Position numbers and translations under genes: made by a program. 64,000 nucleotides of DNA from Morella rubra. Taxonomy: Eukaryota > Streptophyta > Magnoliopsida > Fagales > Myricaceae. This document shows, piece by piece, positions 47,947-63,099 of the stretch (within the stretch, counting starts at the first letter, position 1; every line of letters starts with the position of its first letter). The stretch covers positions 25,559,354-25,623,353 of the forward strand of contig CM025849.1 in NCBI GenBank assembly GCA_003952965.2. The letters are read 5' to 3'. Below the pieces are notes generated by a model. That model ran no database searches. It had not been told where the DNA came from and worked only from the letters and a program-made list of their open reading frames with translations.

Positions 47947-49534
47947 AAACTTGATCAAGGCACCTTCTGTATATTCCCAATGATGTCGGATGTGGTTGGC
48001 TTTGGCAGCAGGGGAAAAAATCATGGGAACTTTCCAAATAGCCGAATAGTACCCCATAATCATGCTCTTGTAAGCATTGAACTGCAAATTGGCCATTGCA
48101 AATGCGAACTCTGTCATGAGGAAAAAGGGAATTGGAATGTGTACGTATATACAGCGTTGTGGAGTTGATGATCAGGTCAATTCAAGCAAAGAATTTTCAT
48201 GAGGGTTTCAGCAAGAGGCCAAGAGCATTCAGGGTGAAATTTTGATGATCAAAAAATTAATGAGAACAAATTTTACATATGATAAAATAGGGTGGAAGAA
48301 GAGGTTCTATGGCTTTGGAAGGTCTTGTAATTCTTTGAGAATATTGTATGCATTCCATGTTGCCTCTTGATGTAAACAGGACTTTTGTTTTACATTTCTT
48401 CTTGTACATTATAAAATTAATTTAGATGTGTCTCATTTTTTTACTTTATCTTCCAAATGCAAGTGGCAGATTTGCAGATGTCTTTAGCAGCAGATATGAA
48501 TGTATCATCGTCCAGAAACTAGTAAGTTGGTGAACATAGTGTTCTAGTTCTACCCGAATGACCACATCTAACCCACAAACTTGTTATCCCGGGCGGGGAT
48601 GAACAAAATGCTTTGGACATATATGCCTTCAATTTTTTGTTTCATTTCCAATTCCAACTTGGAACTGACAAGAGTCTAGGCTTCTGGAAATGCTGAAAAA
48701 GTGGAAGGAGAAGGTTGCGGGCTTGACGATAATAGTAGTTATTGACTTGAATGAGAATGTTACTTTGCTTAGTTGTGAACGCGTGACAGGCTTATTGATG
48801 GTAAGAGAACAATGATCATCTTTGCGTGGGTTCTTTATTATGAATATCTAGAACACTTTTGAGGAGTTTTAAGTCCTCCAATAGTATGATTCATTTCGAG
48901 GGGAATCAGGCCTCTTAGATTCAACCTATTTTAATAATGATTCAACCAATGTTAATAATGGCAAAATTGATCGATGATTTTATAAATCTCCAATAGCTTC
49001 TATTATAGAAAAAATACAAAGACTAAGAAATCAACTAAATGTTATCCCTAACTTTTAGTAGCCACCTATTTAGCTAAGATAATTATGTGGCCCATCCTAA
49101 TCTCCTCACATAGTAATCTCCTTGCTTGACACCTTTATCCTTCTTAGACTTCTTCTCTTGCCGTGCCTCTTGTGGTTCACGTCTTCTAAGATTCGAGCGC
49201 CATGCAAGCAGCCATGCACATATCAGAGATGGCCTAAACTTGAAGTGGCTAATGCTGGAAAACTGTGACATTTATTTCTCTTGAACTTAATTGTACATCA
49301 GAGAAGCCAACAAAGAATTAAAAAATTGAAAGCATTTGAAAAAAAAAAAAAAAGAACAATTGGACAAGTAGGAGCTGAAGCGTCGCCCCTTCTCAATTAT
49401 GTGCAAATCTTCCACTGCTTTGTGTTAGACACGACCAGCATATACCTTGCAATTCACTGTAACTAAAGCTAACAGAAACAGAGGAGAAGAATAGCAAACA
49501 CTTTAGGAGTTGGGTTCAAGCCTCAAATCAACTC
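47947..49534. other. Convergent intergenic region, right arm
   Basis: Mirror of 30787-32374 between the 3' ends of the EOL2-like and MRH1-like genes. Nothing recognised beyond likely 3' UTRs and a poly-A run near 49340-49355. Confidence 0.55.
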
Positions 49535-52500
49535 TCAATTATTCGACTCTGCAGACATTATTTCAAGCTCTGCCCACCAAAGAGGAGAGAGTCTTGGTGT
49601 TGCTCCATCAGGTCCCATGGCTGTTATCTCTTTCAATTTGGCTGTGATCTCTCTCATTGTTGGCCTTTTTAAGGGATCAGGTTGGACACAATCCTTTACC
49701 AATTCAAACAATTTCTCAAGGTCATCCATCTGGAAAGATTCTAGAGTTGGATCCACCATTTCTCCTAAGGGCTTGTCTCCTTTTAGACAGTTTGATGCCC
49801 AGTCTGCAGGAGGGCCACCGTTTTCAGAGTATGGAATCCTTCCTGTCATCATTTCAAGTAAAATTACACCGAAGCTGTAGACATTGCTTGTTGGTTCCAC
49901 TGATGGGATCTCCAAAAGCTCCATAGCAGCTGGTTCAGTCTTGGCTGCAGCTAGGTCATTCCCAAAACTGAAATCTGATACTTTGGTTGCATAATCTTCA
50001 GTCAGGTATATAGAGGACGATTGCAGGTTTTTATGGTATATAGGTGGCGTCAATTGGTGCATATACTCCAGACAGTATGCCATGCCCATAGATATTCGAA
50101 GTCTCATTCCCCAGTCCAAATGCTCCGCTTCTTTTACTGTAAGCATCCAAATTTGACAATTTCAAAACCCATGAGGCCCATTCATTCAGCTTTATTTACC
50201 CTCAATAAACATATCATGAAGAGAACTGATCTACCATATCAACACATCTGCCTAAAGGCCATGAATAGTACTTGGTGTATTAGGCCATCTCATTAACATG
50301 CAGGCTAGGAAGTTCTAACTATTGCAGCTTAGAAAAAAAAATTCTAACTATTGACCATAGAAACTTTACAGTGACGATTTCAAGTTTATTGGGGGATACG
50401 TTAATGCAGCTTGCAATGTAAGGTATGACTTGAACATGCCTCCTAGAGCAATGGAGAAGAAAGAAGGCTCTTCAAATTGATGTTACCAAGAAATCAATTA
50501 TGATAATGTCAAGTGAATTACGGATTGATCTCATCATTAATATGCTTTTCTCTTAAACATGCAGGAGAAGAGCTAAGGTTCTCACCGTGTAAATGCTCAA
50601 AAAGTGTACCATTTGGAGCATACTCAAAAACCATCATTCTTGTGAATGGCTTCTCTTCTTCACAATATCCAATCAAGTTCACGAAATTTTTGTGGTTCAC
50701 TTTTGATAGAGTCTCTATCTGAACAACCAATAGAAGAGGTTTTAAGAAAATATCCCAAAGAATGCCTAAAATTTTGTGAGATTCAATTCTTCTATACCTT
50801 CTTTCTAAACTGGGCTTCCAACGACTTTGACCAGTCTTCAGGAGATGTCACCGCAATAGATGTTACAGCTATTTCCACCCCACTTGAAAGAGTGCCCTTA
50901 TAAATAGTCCCATCCGAGAAAGAATCAATTATATTACTGAAATCTTCACAAGCTGCTTCAAGTTCTTGTCGGTTGAGCTTTGGTACCCCTGGATTCAAAC
51001 TGTCAAATGTCAGAATACGAATCTGGGGATGGAAACAAAAAAGAATTAATAATTGCACTAGATTGGAAGGATTAGAACATGATATTTAGCACATCTGCCA
51101 TGCAAGGAGATCGAAAACTTCTTTTGCAGTCCTCATCTAGGAGTTAAATTACAGTCAAATAGGAAGTTTTCCCTTACAAGGGTGATCATAACCTCTTAGT
51201 CAATATTTAGCTACAGGAAACAGGGAACAGATATTTCTTTTGACTCTTGGCCCAATTCTATCATGAGCTAACTGAGACAATTCAGTGTACCAGAATTCTC
51301 CCAGATAGAACTAGCAGATAGTATGTATGTTTGCTATTAATTCACTCATATTGTTGTATAATAGTCCTATGGCCTAGAGGCCCCTTAGGTCAAATTATAC
51401 ACAGAATTTTTTTTTCTAACGAGCAAGAAGAATGACCTGTCACAAAAGCTTTCTGCAGCTGCCCACTTAAACCTGTTGCCCAAGGTCTCACACTAACAAC
51501 TTTATTGCTTCTGCAGAAAACAATGCCGATGACTGATAGCAAAATGAATAAGCAGCCACCAATAATTCCAACCAAAATCAGAACCACATGATTCTTTGTC
51601 TTATAATTTTTGTTAACCAGTGGGCTCGGAGTTGAAGCAGAGGAGGGATTGGGATCCCAGTGGGAATCTGTTGGTGCGGATACTATTATTGGTGGATTTG
51701 CTGGAATTATTGAAGCAGGAGCAGGAGCTAGAATTGGTGTGATTGAAGGAGTCATAAAGATATAGGATGGAGACTGTGATGGGGAAGATACTGGAACCTC
51801 TAATGGGGATTCCGATGGGGAGTTTGATAATGGTGATGCTGACAATGGCGAATCTGATGGTGCCAATATAGGTGAAAATGGTGATGGTGATGCAGATGGA
51901 GGCAGAGAATCCCGTGGTGACGAGAAGGGAGGAGGCGATGGTGATGATGAACCCCTCTCATTTTTTTTTTTGCCTCTGGATGGACTTGAGACATCCACTG
52001 CCTGCAGCTCCCTTTGGCGAGCTTTATCAAATTTTGCAGTGTCCCTAACATAGAAACAAAATTTTCAGCATGGAGTGAAGATGGGCAATCATATGCTAGG
52101 TCCTTTGGGACAAATTCTTGTAATAAATGACTTTAAGAAGCAAAAATTTCCAGGTGCCCAAGATCAACTTGCTTTGAAACTTGTGATAGAATAATGACAT
52201 GGCAGTCATTTAGGAATGATAATTCACCATAAGCTTGAATAAAGAAAACTCCTGATCTTCTGTCAAAGCAGTGTGGCTAAAGCTTTCTTTAATATTCTTA
52301 ATGCCCAGACTGCATGACAAATTATTCTGCATATTATGGCATCAAACGAAGATTATCTGTTTCCCACCTATTGGTTATGGTTCTGTTATTTACAGGATTA
52401 TTCCATTATTTCACACTTAAAAACAGATTCTCCAACTGCTCTCTCTCCGGCTGACTTAACCCTCAAGGTATCAATTTTTGTATCAAAATGAGGAGCAGAA

Positions 52501-54703
52501 TATAACCCTTTTCAATATAGGACTGAACTAGGACTGAACTGTGACTGAGGCAGCAATGAAGAGTCCAAATTTCTCTCCCACAGAGTAATACTGAGGCAAG
52601 TTTGTTTCTACTTTTACAAAAAGATTGATATTAGTTATGGCATGATAGGACCTCACTTCGTGTCCTACCACCAATATTCCTCCACTATCACAGGTCTAAA
52701 TTATCCTTCTTGTGCATTAAATTGTGGGATTACATTGCTTGAACTTGCTTACCAGGTGGAAGATCCGCTGTTACAAGACACCCTCAAAGGAGTTCCAGTT
52801 AGCTGGTTATCATCTGCCTGAAGTTCAGAAAGTGTCTTAAGCTCATAGAGTTCGGGAGAGATGATACCAAGGAACTTGTTGTTGTCAAGTAGACTGCAGT
52901 GTAAATCACAGGGTGGTCTTAGTAGAAGCTCATACACAAAGAGGACTAGTGAAAGTTACAATGTGGAAGGATCATATTACAGGATATTGAGGGAAAGATT
53001 ACTGCTGAAGTCGGATGGAAATGGTCCGCTGAAATTATTGTATCCTAAGTCCAAAACCTCCAGGTCCTTCAGTTCTCCAATCTCTTTTGGAATATACCCA
53101 GACAACAAATTGTTCCGCAAAATTCTGTGGAAATTAAGCACGAGCATTCAGTTTAGAAATAAACATATAAGGGAAAAAGCAACAGTGAGTTCTGTGGGCA
53201 AATTTTATATCCTTACATAGATTTTATGTAGGCCAGCTTCCCAAGTTCAGGTGCCAATGTTCCCTCAAGACAAAGATCCTTCAGAGTCCTACAAGGTGAT
53301 GATTCTGACATGAGGGTTAACAATTCTAGTGCATTGAACCTCATAGATTTGAGAAACCAAAAATTACAAGATGGAATAGTCAGTTCCATTGCCAGGGTAA
53401 AAAGAACAGCACCGGGAACATCAAATTAAGTTTTCCATAAGGACCTGCTTTTCTTTTCTGAATAAGCATTAGATTCCGTGGCATTAGAAAAAAGAGCTGT
53501 TAGAGCAAGTCACAGTTTCGGATCCATAAAGTCCTGCTTACTTTTGGTTACCTACAACAAGAGCATGGCATATGCGGCTTTGACAACTTTTGCCTCTTGT
53601 CACTTCAAAATTGGATATGTTCCGCTAAAATTTTGCATTAGCTGAGTGTCAACCGATAAGTTCTCTGTCCCTTTAGAGAAAGTTCCTATAGTTGGATCTG
53701 CAGTGAGATCCTAGAGTGGACTTGATTTATTCCCTTAATGGATCTGGCTTAAAAAATTAACAGAGCTCCCTGAGATAGTCAATCATCTGTATTTGAAGAA
53801 GCCAGATTAACAAATATTGGTGAGGAGCAGTGCCACTATATATGACATTCCAGCTACAAAGGAACTCCAAACTCTCTTTGCCAACAGAATTATGAGCCAG
53901 GTTGCGTTTTCATAATCACTTTTGGTGTTACTCATGGCATATGATCTCTATCGATCTAACTACAGCTTGAATTAATGTTAGATTAGGAGTGCTTGGAAAC
54001 AATTAGCAATGGATACGCACCTATAACAATACCATTGCATACACATCACTAGCACCGCCACCATGAACCCGTTCTAATTAGTTGCATTCACAAAAAATAC
54101 AGTGTAGCATTTGCCCAAATACTTGAAATCATTATCTGGGTAAGAACTCGGGTTCTTTATCAACTGTGCCAAAAATGTATCCCGCCGTCACCTTAATAGT
54201 ATATGGGGCACGAAGAGATTGTCAAACTTGGACTAAACGCATAATTTGTTTAACATAAATGACCCAGTAAGAGAGGTTTGGTTTCGAGTTAATATAGAAG
54301 TGCTTTAATTTTCTTGCTTTATGAACTCACTTACAAGCTCACCACGTTCCCGTCCGAGCACTCCACTCCGAACCAAGCGCACGGATCAACCACTCCGATA
54401 TTCTCATTCCAGTCCGACAGAACTCCGTACGGATCACTCACCACTCTATCCCGGAACCTCAACAATGCTAAACCTGCGTCCAAAAAATATTTTTTTCATA
54501 AGGTAAACCCCGTATCTTTACCAAAAAAAAAAAGATAACTCATAAGCTCCAGAACTGTACGGACATGCAGGTCTCGTAATATGCTTACCTTCACTGTTCA
54601 GAGACGAACATAGACTCGGATTCCCAATAAACAGCGACAGCACCAGAACGAACACCGACATGCGTAGCTTCAACTGGTTGATTCTCCACCACCGTCCATC
54701 CAT
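49535..54703 (-). CDS. MRH1: LRR receptor-like pseudokinase, MRH1/MDIS1 type (right copy)
   Basis: Mirror copy of the left gene, start codon at 54703 and stop ending at 49535. The nine exons map by reflection: outer exons 1-5 with coordinate sum 80332, exons 6-9 with sum 80321. Every exon-bearing frame gives the same peptide as on the left, including the signal segment, the Ser/Pro stalk, the membrane span, the dead-kinase motifs and the LSPLWWAELEI tail. I see no coding difference between the two copies. The main difference is a 12-bp tandem duplication in intron 5 (near 52505-52530). This copy looks intact and potentially expressed. Confidence 0.9.
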
Positions 54704-55097
54704 CTCAAGAAAACTTAAAACCTCCAATAAATCAAAGACGGTTCTTCTCTTTGTTCTAGTCAAGGTAAATTTAGTACAAAAAGAAAATGATACATATATA
54801 AACGGGGAGAGAGAGAGAGCGAGCGAGTCAGCAAGCTATGTTAGATAATCAGGGAGGAAAGCGCGTAATTCTTTATTTTTTATTTGCTTATCTTGTACAA
54901 ACCTTCAATGAAAGAATCGGAGACTCGGCGCAAGATATAGGGACACGGAGACCAGTGTTTCGGGGGTGCGAGACAGAATCCGATAAACTGGCTTGCTGAG
55001 TCCAACCTGGAACAGCGTCTGGGTTTCGCGGCAATTCAGTGACGTATTTTGCTTTTGCCTTGTGGCCGGCAGGCTGGCGACCCATCTTCCATCTGAA

Positions 55098-55132
55098 TAT
55101 ATTTATAGCGCCGTCCTACCCAAGCCACGTGG
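55098..55132 (-). promoter_or_regulatory. G-box and TATA box of right MRH1-like gene
   Basis: Mirror of 25200-25234: TATAAATATA at about 55098-55107 and CACGTG at about 55126-55131. The promoter core is unchanged between the arms as far as I can see. Confidence 0.58.
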
Positions 55133-58100
55133 TTGTCATGTGCTCAGTACTTGTTCTAAATTTTTTTCCTTTTCCATTTTCTTATCTTTGAATACCTCTA
55201 ATTTATCATTTCATATGGGGAATACCTAAATTATATAACCAATCATAGCCAAATCAAATTCAATTAAAATTGCTTAGAAAATTCCATACCTTTATGCTTA
55301 GTAATTAAATATTAATAATACTAGTTCTAGATTATAGCAACTAGAGTGTATGATTTTTCTTTCTATTTTCTAGAGATAATACTTGCTAGATATATGGCTT
55401 GTATGAAGTCCTTTTCGTCCTTCAATTGGTCTCTTTCCGTTACTATTCCTTTAATCCAAACAGGTAATTAATTAAGTAGTAAAACCTTTCAAAATTTCAA
55501 AGATTGTAAGAGTCAATACAAGTTATATTATTCTAGGAAAATAATCAATGCGCTCTTTATACACCTTGTTTGACTCCGTATACTCTCCATGATCGTATAG
55601 ATCACGCAAAGAGGGAAGTTTATTATTTCTGATTGCATCTAATTACATGCTGTAGCTAATTAATTGGAGGACGTTCCAAAAGCTAGAAATTAGTTGAATA
55701 TATAATTCCGGCCTGCACAAGAAAAACCCATTAAGAAATGGTGGATATAAATTGATGTTTAATTTTTTTTAATGAAACGTAAAATACAATATTGATCCGG
55801 ACCAAATATTTAATTATCTGCAACTATGGCAAAAAGTAAATGATTTGTTTTTATTTTCCTAGAGAGAGAAGATGGGGTCCTTCAATAATCATCATGGTAC
55901 GTACTTGAAAAAACAACAATATCTTACAACCGACTTCGATGCTGTACCATGTGGACCAAAATTATGCCTGTTTGATTGAGGATGAAGCAGGAGCAAACTA
56001 GTATAAAAGGGATGCCCCTCACGTGTATAATGATGGCTCATGCAGATAGTGGGGAGAAATTCATGGCGTGGAAGGTAAGTATGGTACTAAGGTGGGAGAT
56101 GGGGATAGTTCTCTGATTAAAGGAGAGAAAACGAGGATAATGGATATGGACATGACCACAGTGGCCTGGGGTGCTGTATGGTATCTTATCACATTGAAAG
56201 CTTTAGCAATATTTTCTCGGGAAAGTTATAAGGTGTTAGCTGCATTAAAAAAAGGAAAAGAAAATTTGTTAGTTGTTCTTTCCCTAATGATTAGGACATA
56301 GAATTCTAGCATGTTTTGCAAGTTACAATGACTCCACCAAGTGTGCTAATTTGCTCTCTGAGTGACTAAGAAGCTCATGAATCCCTATCTATGGAATTCA
56401 TGACAAGCTTATTTATGAATGGGGGATATGACCTACAAAAGAACTCTGCCATTGAATAACAGTAACCCTGTGAAAGAATGAAAGCTACTTCTCTTCAGGT
56501 TTGCTTTCGTTTTTAAGCGCGCGGACCGATTGCAGAAAGCAGAACACAAAAGTTAAACTGGGATTTGGAGAGATCAGATCAGTGGATTATCTTAATATGC
56601 CCTTTGGAGCTAGCTGGTATGAGTCTGACATTAGAAGTGCCAAGAAATCGACAGTCCAACCTACTTTGAGTATACAGTACACTTTGTTCTGTATATATGT
56701 TTGGAGGGTAATGGAGATTATAAAACTCTTATGTCATGTAGTTTCTGTATTCTAATGTGTAACCTCTTGAGGAGGCTGGGGGGTCGGCGGACCCATTCAC
56801 CAGTACACCAGCACCATAAATGCCCTAAGCAATAAGGTTGGTCTGGTCTGGGCCACAACTATCACTTGCTCCTGAATTTTCCTTGGCGTTGTTTCTGTAG
56901 TGGACTCAGACTTAAGACCTGAAGTGGGCCGTGTATGGTCTGGCTCGAGAAAAGACCTGGCAACCTCCTGAATTTCATAGAAAGTGCCGGACGAACAATT
57001 CTTGCTGCGACATTCAATCATACTTACCCCACTCGTATGCGCTTGTCTGGGGAAGGTTTTAAGGTTTTGGGGAGTTTCTGGGAACCTGCCGTTAATTCTG
57101 TATGATCAGTCTTTTTGGATCTCCCGTGCAAATGTTCTTCTAGATAGAATCGGATTAAATTGGGTTCGTGTTGTTCAATTTGTTTGATCAAGTGCAAGAT
57201 TATCCGCGTAGGAAAATGGACTAGAATGCAGATGGAAATTAGACTTTATATGGAAAATCCAAGTCAAATTTGCATTCTTCTGGCAGGATTGATTGGAATT
57301 ATAAATGCAGAGTAGAAAGGTAAATTATATAAATTCCACAATTTTCTTTTGATATTACTTGACTGAGTCATTTAATTAAATTTATGATATATGTTTAATT
57401 TTTGAGATAATTGGTGATTCGTAGTATCATCTTAAGATGCAATGACGTGTAAAGTTCGGTCACTATGATAGTTTATGTTTGTAGTCCTGTCAATTATGGG
57501 TAGACCCTATACTATTTAATATTGTCTATATAAAATTTCGAACAACATGAATCTTACAATAAAATCTATTTGTGCCTATCTTTCTTCGAGAGCAAATAAA
57601 TTACATAGAATCCTCTTATCCTAACTTCCAAAATACAACTCCAATACTGGCATGTGCTTATATAACTTCTCTGTTTTCCTGATGGCTGACTCTGATATTT
57701 CCTTAATTCTGGCTGGGATGTTTGGCAAACTCAATTTTCAAGGATTGAGCTTTGAAATGGCTTCCTGCAGGTGTCGACAGACACTCGCAGCCCAGTCAAA
57801 GCACAGGACTGTCACAATTGATAATACTAGCCCACTTCTACATGAAACAGTACCCTACACCAACTTTGGCGTTTTGGGTGAAGTATTTCATAATCTGCAA
57901 GTTTGAATAGGTGAGACTACCCTTTGCACGTGGGTCTGGATTATGGACGTCATGTGAATGAGGACAAGTTCGCGTATGGGGTTCTGCGAAAAGCCGTCGC
58001 ATACTTGGGCCTGCCCCTGTACATGTGACAGTCCCTGCCGGAAACTCCTGCCTATAGATTAATGCAGAAGGCTCGACTCGATATCTCGCATAGCCCTTAA

Positions 58101-58584
58101 TGTGAATTATAGGTGGCCAACAAAGTGTTGAGGTCTTTTCAAATGAACCGGCATTGAACTACGCTTTTTATTAGACTCGAACAGAATAAAATAAGCATAA
58201 ACCCCATTGTTTATACCTTCCTCCAGGAGCCACTGTGGAAAAATAGCAGGCCAGCGAAGATTTCAAATTATAATATACCTGCCTAAGGGCAAAGAAGCCA
58301 CTATTGTTGCTCCACCAACTTCATCCCCACAGAATGAATGTGCTTTCCACAGAACACTCTGGGATCAAAGGAGAGGGGCGCCAGTTGCTTTTGCTTCACC
58401 AACTTGGCAACTTCTCTTTGGGATGCTATCTTGCGTGGTACTGCTATCTAAATTAGGCATGTCTGGTTGAGAAGTTTAGTGTCCATTAGGTATGCTTCAA
58501 AGTTAATATGATTTTTTGTTTCTAACCAGATAGTCAGGTCCGCTTAAATGCACATCGACTCATCTCAGGATCTGTGTAATTTCT

Positions 58585-58731
58585 TTATCCCACATAGACT
58601 AGAAAATTAACAGGATAAAGATACTAAAGGTGGTCCCAAAGGGTTAGTAACACTCATGAGATTTTGAACTTAAGACCTTAGAGAGAGCATACTATCAAAG
58701 TCCAAGCATTAACTACTATAGCAACCCCTTG
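58585..58731 (-). repeat. SINE-like repeat, right arm
   Basis: Mirror of 21600-21745, carried along in the inverted duplication rather than inserted independently. Confidence 0.42.
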
Positions 58732-61078
58732 AGATTGTCAAAGTCAATATAATTAACAGCACTGTCAGGCTGCGTTCACAATAGGTCAGAAATATAAATG
58801 TTCCTCATATGTATTTATAACACTATGGAACAGAACTCCCAAGAGAATCCAATGCAGAAAAAGATAACAAAGTCTCTTATGTTTGGCTGTGTCCAAAAAG
58901 AAATTATCACTTCTTAATATCCCATATAGGGGTTGGAGAGACATTTTCGTTCTATCATTTCAAAGTGTTTTATGCAAGTCTGTGCTTTATCCACTCTCTC
59001 CATAAGCCTTAAGCAAAGGAAGGATGCTCATGAAATGGAAGGAATTTTTCAAAGGGACCCTAGAGTGGAGGCAGAGCAATGATACCAGCATAGGCTGCAC
59101 AAGGCCAACTGTTTTCTCCATGTTGATTCGAATCCATAAAAACTGAAGAAATGAAAGGCTTTTAGCTGCTAAGCTCAAATTTTGAATTTAGGCAACTTTG
59201 AGAAATAAAGTCCAATTAGAGCTACTTTAGGCGGGTACCACTCCATGTCGGCTCATCGTACTGGATTTTCTTTGCTACGTACAAAAAGTCCTATTGGAGC
59301 TTTACTTAATTATGTTTTTTTTTAAAAAAAAGTTAAAAAGGGCAGGAGACAATCCGCGTAATAACTCTCTTTGAACACGACCGTAGAGCATCTTTCACTG
59401 CATAATATCCGATTTGATAATTTCGGTCTATTTGTTAGATCTATTTCTTGCGAGACTGTCAAAATTTTGGAAGTTAGAATAATCAAACTGGTTGAACAGT
59501 ATCCTTGCTGAGATAGTTATTAACGCATAGAAAGTTACTGTGAAGGCAACACCATCGAGTTAGCGAAGCTATTTGGTGAAAGCATAAAGAGTATTTTGCA
59601 TCACGAAATAATTTTTACCAGGGCCATGAGGTGCCATTCCACGCTCTTCTTTGGTGAAAGACGTTGTTGGCCTTGAAAGGTGTTTTGGGCTATTTTTGGG
59701 TTTGGGCCTGATTTTGGTTTTAACGCCTTTGAATCCAGTTTCGGCTTGTGGACATTTGGTCCATTTAGCATTATGCAACAGGCTTGACCAATTGGTTTCA
59801 ATACCACTTTAAAGTAGCCATTATGAACTGTCACGACCTTACAATAAAATAAACTAAAGAAAAAATTACTTTTCACCCCAAACTAATTTCAAATAAGGAG
59901 TTTTAATTACCACTTACATTACATTGGGTCCTATAACTATTCAATTTCATCAATTTTCATCTCCAAAAAAGATTCGACTATCAAAATTATGCCACATGTA
60001 TTATAAATGAATCATGTGACACAGTTTTGAACGTTAGATTTTATTTCAGGGCACATTGATTGACTTTGAAAGTTTAAAAGCTCAATATATCAAAGGTGAC
60101 ATTTAAGACCTTAGTTCAAAATTATTTTGGTAGTTTGGGGTCGCAAAATGACTTTTCTCCTAAATAAAATATTTAAAACAATTTTTTTTCTCATTCCATA
60201 GGATCACAATCCTCTTTAATTTACTTTTTCAAATTAGATGGTTCAATTCAAAGAAAGAAAAAACACATTATGTATTGAATGTTGCATGGCCCATATTGGC
60301 CATTAATATAGAGCAACATTGAATGTTGTAAGAGCCACACATTATGTATGTCTCTTTTTTAATTAGGGCATCCAATTCAGCCGGAAATTTGAATAGAATG
60401 ATCCCACTTCATATGGCTTAGTTTCTAAATGTTATTAAAAATATTTCCCGCGTACAAGAGAAGCAATAAGGTGGAGGCCAGCTACAACGTAATACCTACT
60501 TGCATGCAAGTCCTGTTCAAGTATTTTACATCGTCATTAAATTAACTTTTAGATACTATCAAGGATATAGATTCCCTTAGAATGTAGTATGTTTTATCCA
60601 TTACCCTTATTGAATAACCCCCTTAAATCGAAATCTCAACCCACCTTCATGGCCCATGATGTTGAAATGTTTTGACTCCTAATTACTTTTTTTTTCTCTT
60701 TTTGTCAGGAAAGTAGTCAGTAGTTTTCTTCAACTTACCTGCTACAAGAAAAGGTGATAAATATCTGCCATATTACTCTCATCCGTGCCTCTACTTGTTT
60801 AATAACTAGATGGTAATAATAGTGTAGTAGAAATGATTCAGTTGGTCGGTCAGGTTCGTTGCAGCCCCCCTTCACTTCACTAATGATATAACAAGTTCAC
60901 CATTTTTCAGTTGTTTACCCAAAAGTAGGAGTGGTTATCCTTTCTATCCCTTGCAGGTACTTTTCAGTCTTAAGACAACAATCTCTCTAATATAATAAAG
61001 GGAAAACTATGGAGTCAATATTATTGTAGAAGTTGAATTATCATGTTCGTCACATTAAGCCTATGAAACTAAAAAGAT

Positions 61079-61551
61079 AAGGGCGATCATTTCACTGTTG
61101 GTGCCAATTTAATCGTCATGGCACAAGAAACCATGTCGATGCCGGATGCCGGTTAGGGTTACCTTGAGTTAGCTGTGACAGCCACCATTGCTTTTTTTTT
61201 TTTAATAAAAAAAAATAAAAGCAAACGGCCTTGTTCTCTTTTTAAAGAGAATGGCATTGTTTCCACTCTGTCGAGTCTCTTTCTCCCCATAGCTACCTCC
61301 TGGAGCCCCCTTTTCTCTCTCTACTCAGTCTCTACACCCCCCTCTCCGACGTCTCTCTCTCCCCACACCGTCTATCCTCTCATCCATCATCGTGGCCCCC
61401 TAAAGCTATCGTAACCCAAACAGTTACATGATTACTATGTAACCGTTACCGTTACAACTAGTAAGGCTGATTACTGTTGTCTGTCAGTGTCAATTTATAT
61501 ATTTTGACACTAGCAGTAGTGGTAGTGGTGTCGATTTGGCCATCACCCCTA
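61079..61551. mobile_element. hAT-like non-autonomous element, right arm
   Basis: Mirror of 18760-19230, with ends AAGGGCGAT and the complement of TAGGGGTGAT. Its presence in both arms dates the insertion before the duplication, or makes it shared by both haplotypes. Poly-A/T lengths inside differ between arms. Confidence 0.35.
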
Positions 61552-62731
61552 ACAAAAATATATTATTGTGCGCCTTTCAAATAGATCCTAAGGTTGATAC
61601 GTGTGATAAATGAACCATGTATCACGATTTTTACAATTGGATCTTATCTTTGAGCGCATATTGATAATTGTTAATAATTTGAGAGTTTAATGTGACGGTT
61701 AGAAGGCGCAAATTGATTCTTCTCCTGTAATAAAGTAGATTGGAAGGGCCAAGGGAAGGGTCGGAGGTAGAAAATCCTTACCCTCCCTTCAAAATTTGGA
61801 TAGTGTACAATAGGTCTGTTCCACCAATGATTTCTGTTGTTATAAACATTTGCCAATTAGTGAACAAGAGAAAAAAGATATACGAGTGAAAAACAACTCC
61901 GCAAATTGATGACGATTTTTTGTAATTGTCTTCGCCATTGTAGCACGACAAGCATAAGGGGTCCAGCAGATTTTGCTGCCTTGAAGGTTAACTGTTGTCC
62001 TCTTTTACATGACTGCATTAATCCCAAGGACGTAGCTGTGCTTGACAAGTGGGCAAACGTTAAAAAATTGTAGTGGGTGAATAATAGACGTGTCAACCAA
62101 CTTATCAAGTAAAACAGTACTCTCGTCTCTAGTTGTTGTCGTTTATGTTACGACATCCCCGTATGATTGCCGTATGTTGCTTTCTTTGTTTTCTAGATTG
62201 CTGCTAGCCAGCAACTTTTAAGTGTAATGGCATTCGGGCTGTAATTTAGGCTCACAATTTGAAGCATTCCCACATTATTACTCCTGCCTTCCCATATTTT
62301 GTTTATGATCTCTCCAATCACCTCATAAAAATCATATCTACCAGTCACAAAGTGAGGAATTGATTAATATTTTGGAGCTAATTGCATAAATGAAAAATAT
62401 TTTGAAGAGGTTAAAATGAATAAAAAATGGTCAAAATCCTATTAAAAACATGTTTGTTTAGAAGATTTTGGGGCTTGGCTTCGTGCCTGATATCTACTAT
62501 GTTCAAGTAAAAGACTCTTTTCGTGCTGGCCAAAACTTTAACCCAGGACCTCCAAAAGATTACGACTTAGCTACCGTATGGTGGAAGGCCTCGTGAGTCA
62601 AGCGTTTTAAGTCGATCTGCTCGTTTAGAGTCTTTTTCTATATTTGTTTTGGGTTACAGGGGAAATGCTGCACACGACAAACTGGTAGATTCACTTAACA
62701 TGCGGACAATCACGGAGAGGCTAATACAGAA

Positions 62732-62978
62732 GGTTATGTTTGGCTAATTCTCAAAAAAATTTCATAATTATTTTTTATTACTTTAATATTTTTTTTTATA
62801 AATTTTAATAACTTTTTACAAACTCCAATAATTTTTAACAAATTTTTTACAAACTCCGATAACTTTAACAAACTTTTTACCAACCCTAAAAAATCTACAC
62901 CACCTCCAACAAAAATAAAATAAAATTTATCTTAATCATTACACAAAAAATATTTTTAAAACCAAACCAAACATAACC
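62732..62978. mobile_element. MITE-like element 2, right arm
   Basis: Partner of 17384-17578 but 52 bp longer, with ends GGTTATGTTTGGCT and the complement of GGTTATGTTTGGTT. The interior is a run of subrepeats (read on minus: GGAGTTTGTAAAAAGTTATT and variants) that are fewer and altered on the left. Confidence 0.5.
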
Positions 62979-63099
62979 ATAGCTTTTAGCCTTCCATGAC
63001 TTATCTTTAAGTTAGTTCGGATTTATTATCGTAATATTTTTCATATTAGACATGCAAAATCATGAAAAGAAAGAAATATATGAAAAATAATAATTATAT

